Below, piece after piece: positions 62,200 through 64,000 of a stretch of DNA of 64,000 bases. The DNA comes from UBA5109 sp963975155 (GTDB taxonomy: Bacteria; Pseudomonadota; Gammaproteobacteria; Pseudomonadales; Pseudohongiellaceae). Each line of letters starts with the position of its first letter. Position 1 is the first letter of the stretch. The DNA is taken from assembly GCA_963975155.1 (NCBI GenBank), contig CAXBFG010000001.1, positions 310,001-374,000 on the forward strand, in the 5' to 3' direction. The notes below the pieces were generated by a model, which was not told the origin of the DNA, did not search any database, and saw only the letters and a list, made by a program, of their open reading frames with translations. The position numbers and the translations under genes were made by a program.

Positions 62200-63027
62200 T
62201 CAGGCATCATCATGATCCAGTTCCAGTAAATTATTGGAATGAATCATCGATTGCAGTTCAAAAATATATTCGTTTCCACGTTCTGAATAAGTATCCAGTC
62301 CTTCAGACAGCGTAATACCATCTATTGGCAAACCCTGCACTCTGAGTTCTTCCCTGATATCACGTAAGTGCTGATAATTTGGGAAGGTATTCAGATTCAT
62401 AATATATGCTTCGACAGATTCCAGGACATTATCGAAGCTCTTTACCTCATGACTTGCTCCTTCGCGGCGGCGGTTTGGAACAATTCCACAGCCTTCGGAA
62501 TAGCACCATTGACCGAAAAAATTATTTCCTTCCTGTGCAAAACGTGAAGTTCCCCAGGCCGATTCATTGGCTGCCTGAGCCAAAGCCAGCGAACTGGGAA
62601 TAATGTCTGCCCGTTTTAATAAACGGTTGATCAGGTTGCGGGTGTTCAGCATTTCATTATCCAGCTCATATGCAACCCGTAAACTGGATAAATAATTCAT
62701 TTCATTGCGACTCAGCGACCTGCCACCATTTAATTTATCACGCAGCACCGCCAACTGTTGACGCTGACTCAATATTTTCTGATTTATCCTCTCAATGTAC
62801 GGCGTCAGAAAATTAAAAAAGCTTGTCTTTTTTTCCTGTACATCCAGCATGGAATCAAAGTCTGGAATATCAGAAGGCAACTCAACAATTTCAATGACCG
62901 GTTCTGGCACAGGCTCTATTATCAGCTCAACCTGCTCCTTACGGAACCAGAGTGCAGCTACAAAAAGCACACCAAGAAAAGCAATATAACCTAACTGGGG
63001 ATAGTTGTTTTGCGGGGAGGGAGTCAT
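62200..63027 (-). CDS. Bax-like glucosaminidase (GH73)
   Basis: This 275-residue protein has one N-terminal membrane helix (about 12-28), an acidic proline-rich spacer, a helical region, and a C-terminal glucosaminidase domain like E. coli Bax. The catalytic glutamate is in ALAQAANESAWGTSRF (Glu155), followed by EGNNFFGQWCY. It should face the periplasm and cut peptidoglycan. Next to it, converging, is the deacetylase, so both may act on cell-wall sugars. The precise bond cut is not known. Confidence 0.9.
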   Translation of the reverse strand: MTPSPQNNYPQLGYIAFLGVLFVAALWFRKEQVELIIEPVPEPVIEIVELPSDIPDFDSMLDVQEKKTSFFNFLTPYIERINQKILSQRQQLAVLRDKLNGGRSLSRNEMNYLSSLRVAYELDNEMLNTRNLINRLLKRADIIPSSLALAQAANESAWGTSRFAQEGNNFFGQWCYSEGCGIVPNRRREGASHEVKSFDNVLESVEAYIMNLNTFPNYQHLRDIREELRVQGLPIDGITLSEGLDTYSERGNEYIFELQSMIHSNNLLELDHDDA

Positions 63028-63155
63028 TGCCGCTTTACCTTAGATTCTCTCGAAAGAGCCGGTTTCAGTTCAGCGAATCTTACCATAAATGTTAGCAGAC
63101 ACAAGCAATTAATATCTATATTTTAGATTAAGTAATTATTATATCTTATTGTTAT

Positions 63156-63476
63156 TTATAATTTTTTACCTTCGCAATCTGGAGATTTGCTAATCTCCTT
63201 GGCACTGTCTTGCCATTCTGCCGGGCTATAAAGATGCAAGGCCAGAGCGTGCACCTGCGCAGCCAACTCTTCAGCCAGAATCTTATAGACAGCCTGGTGT
63301 CGCTTAACTCGGCTCATCTGCGCAAATTGCTGACTCACCACAAGCAGATTAAAGTGAGAGTCAGTAGCCGGTCCGGCATGCATATGACTTTCATTCAGTA
63401 ATTCAAGATGCTCAGGTTCAAATGCAAGTGTCACTTTTGCCGTAATGCTCTCTGCGATATTTTCTATATTTGCCAT
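63156..63476 (-). CDS. BolA family protein
   Basis: This 106-residue protein has the BolA fold: ESHMHAGPATDSHFNLLVVS, followed by RVKRHQAVYKIL and VHALALHLYSPAEW. The conserved His in the RVKRHQ segment and the upstream histidines serve cluster binding with monothiol glutaredoxin in the family. It is closer to classical BolA than to IbaG in length. Possible roles are Fe-S handling or stress-linked regulation. It is divergent from ylqF, with 90 bases between. Confidence 0.93.
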   Translation of the reverse strand: MANIENIAESITAKVTLAFEPEHLELLNESHMHAGPATDSHFNLLVVSQQFAQMSRVKRHQAVYKILAEELAAQVHALALHLYSPAEWQDSAKEISKSPDCEGKKL

Positions 63477-63566
63477 ATTAGATCCCTGACAAGTTAACGG
63501 TCATGTTCTCGCTTGATCTACAATGCGCCAATCAAGAAATAGTAATAATAAATTCAGGAGCTTCAC

Positions 63567-64000
63567 ATGACTATCGGTTGGTATCCCGGCCACATGAATA
63601 AGGCCCGCAAGGATATCATGAAAGCTCTCCATAACGTGGACCTGGTCATCGAATTGGTCGATGCCCGCCTGCCCTGCTCCAGTGAAAATCCATTATTGAA
63701 TGCGATGATAGCCAATACGGCGCGCATAAAAATCCTCAACAAAGCTGATCTTGCAGATCCGGATATTACCAGGCTTTGGCTGGATGACTTCAAGGCCAAA
63801 AACATAGTCGCCTATGCCCTGGATAAGAGCGAGCAGGAAGCCATAAAGAAATCCCTGAGCCTGGCTCGACGCATTTCAGGAAAAAAACCCGGCCAGGTGC
63901 TACGGATAATGATTGTTGGCATTCCTAATGTAGGTAAATCCACCTACCTGAACACCCTGCTTAACCGCAAAGTCGCCAAGGTGGGAAACGAACCGGCGGT
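63567..64000 (+). CDS. ylqF: Ribosome biogenesis GTPase YlqF/RbgA, N-terminal part
   Basis: This gene runs off the right edge; about 144 residues are visible. It starts MTIGWYPGHMNKARKDI, the typical YlqF/RbgA N-terminus, and shows the circularly permuted GTPase order: the G4 motif NKADL comes before the P-loop GIPNVGKST. VDARLPCSSENP is also characteristic. RbgA homologues assist late assembly of the large ribosomal subunit. The ATG at 63567 has AGGAG six bases upstream. The rest of the protein lies outside the window. Confidence 0.93.
   Translation, partial: MTIGWYPGHMNKARKDIMKALHNVDLVIELVDARLPCSSENPLLNAMIANTARIKILNKADLADPDITRLWLDDFKAKNIVAYALDKSEQEAIKKSLSLARRISGKKPGQVLRIMIVGIPNVGKSTYLNTLLNRKVAKVGNEPA

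Noticed and set aside
1..64000. CRISPR arrays, tRNA or rRNA genes
   Set aside because: No regularly spaced repeats were seen, and none of the gene-free gaps shows a tRNA cloverleaf pattern or conserved rRNA sequence.

Overview
The window is 64 kb of chromosomal DNA from a gammaproteobacterium. The gene content is almost entirely core. Several blocks follow an order familiar from Pseudomonas and its relatives: tig-clpP-clpX-lon-hupB-ppiD followed by an opp transporter; methyltransferase-rnhA-dnaQ next to gloB; gap/sthA near mfd-csiV and the MTA/MTI phosphorylase; and a short CysI-type reductase with its DUF934 partner. Base composition is moderate. A marine or other environmental Pseudomonadales/Oceanospirillales-type organism fits best, but the genus cannot be named from the sequence alone. 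No rRNA, tRNA, CRISPR array, prophage or intact insertion sequence was recognised.

Layout. 1-4 kb: the start of comEC running off the left edge, a cold-shock gene with a strong terminator, and lolCDE for lipoprotein export. 4.2-7 kb: a small accessory patch with an unrecognised gene, a lone serine recombinase with altered active-site residues, and a membrane-protein/PadR pair behind a perfect 15-bp inverted repeat. 7.1-22 kb: a complete 13-gene nuo operon (A, B, CD, E-N) encoding proton-pumping complex I. 22-25 kb: sthA and a long-form gap upstream on the same strand. 25-31 kb: mfd and csiV, then two structured intergenic elements lying between convergent genes, then mtnP and nfuA. 31-34 kb: a DUF2970 gene, a previously uncalled 42-residue membrane peptide, and the sulfite/nitrite reductase pair. 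34-38 kb: sohB, dnaQ, rnhA and a methyltransferase, divergent from gloB. 38-43 kb: an opp operon whose ATPases are fused. 43-52 kb: ppiD, hupB, lon, clpX, clpP and tig, a proteostasis block. 52-57 kb: an RND/MMPL exporter divergent from a TPR/beta-barrel (Slam-like) outer-membrane protein, then msrB. 57-64 kb: alaA, pdxB, tusA, a YheU-family gene, ttcA, a polysaccharide deacetylase, a Bax-like glucosaminidase, bolA and the start of ylqF/rbgA.

How the genes work together. The 7-25 kb region gathers enzymes that make, interconvert and oxidise reduced nicotinamide nucleotides: GAPDH, soluble transhydrogenase and complex I. The 43-52 kb region gathers nascent-chain folding, periplasmic folding and the main ATP-dependent proteases. 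LolCDE, PpiD, Opp, the RND exporter, the Slam-like protein, the deacetylase and the glucosaminidase are envelope functions. No large unknown multi-gene system was found. The least explained material is small: the hairpin elements at 29.6-29.9 kb, one of which carries two short hairpins resembling CsrA/RsmA binding sites; a related hairpin at 52.4 kb; the PadR-type operator; the recombinase; and the 42-residue peptide.
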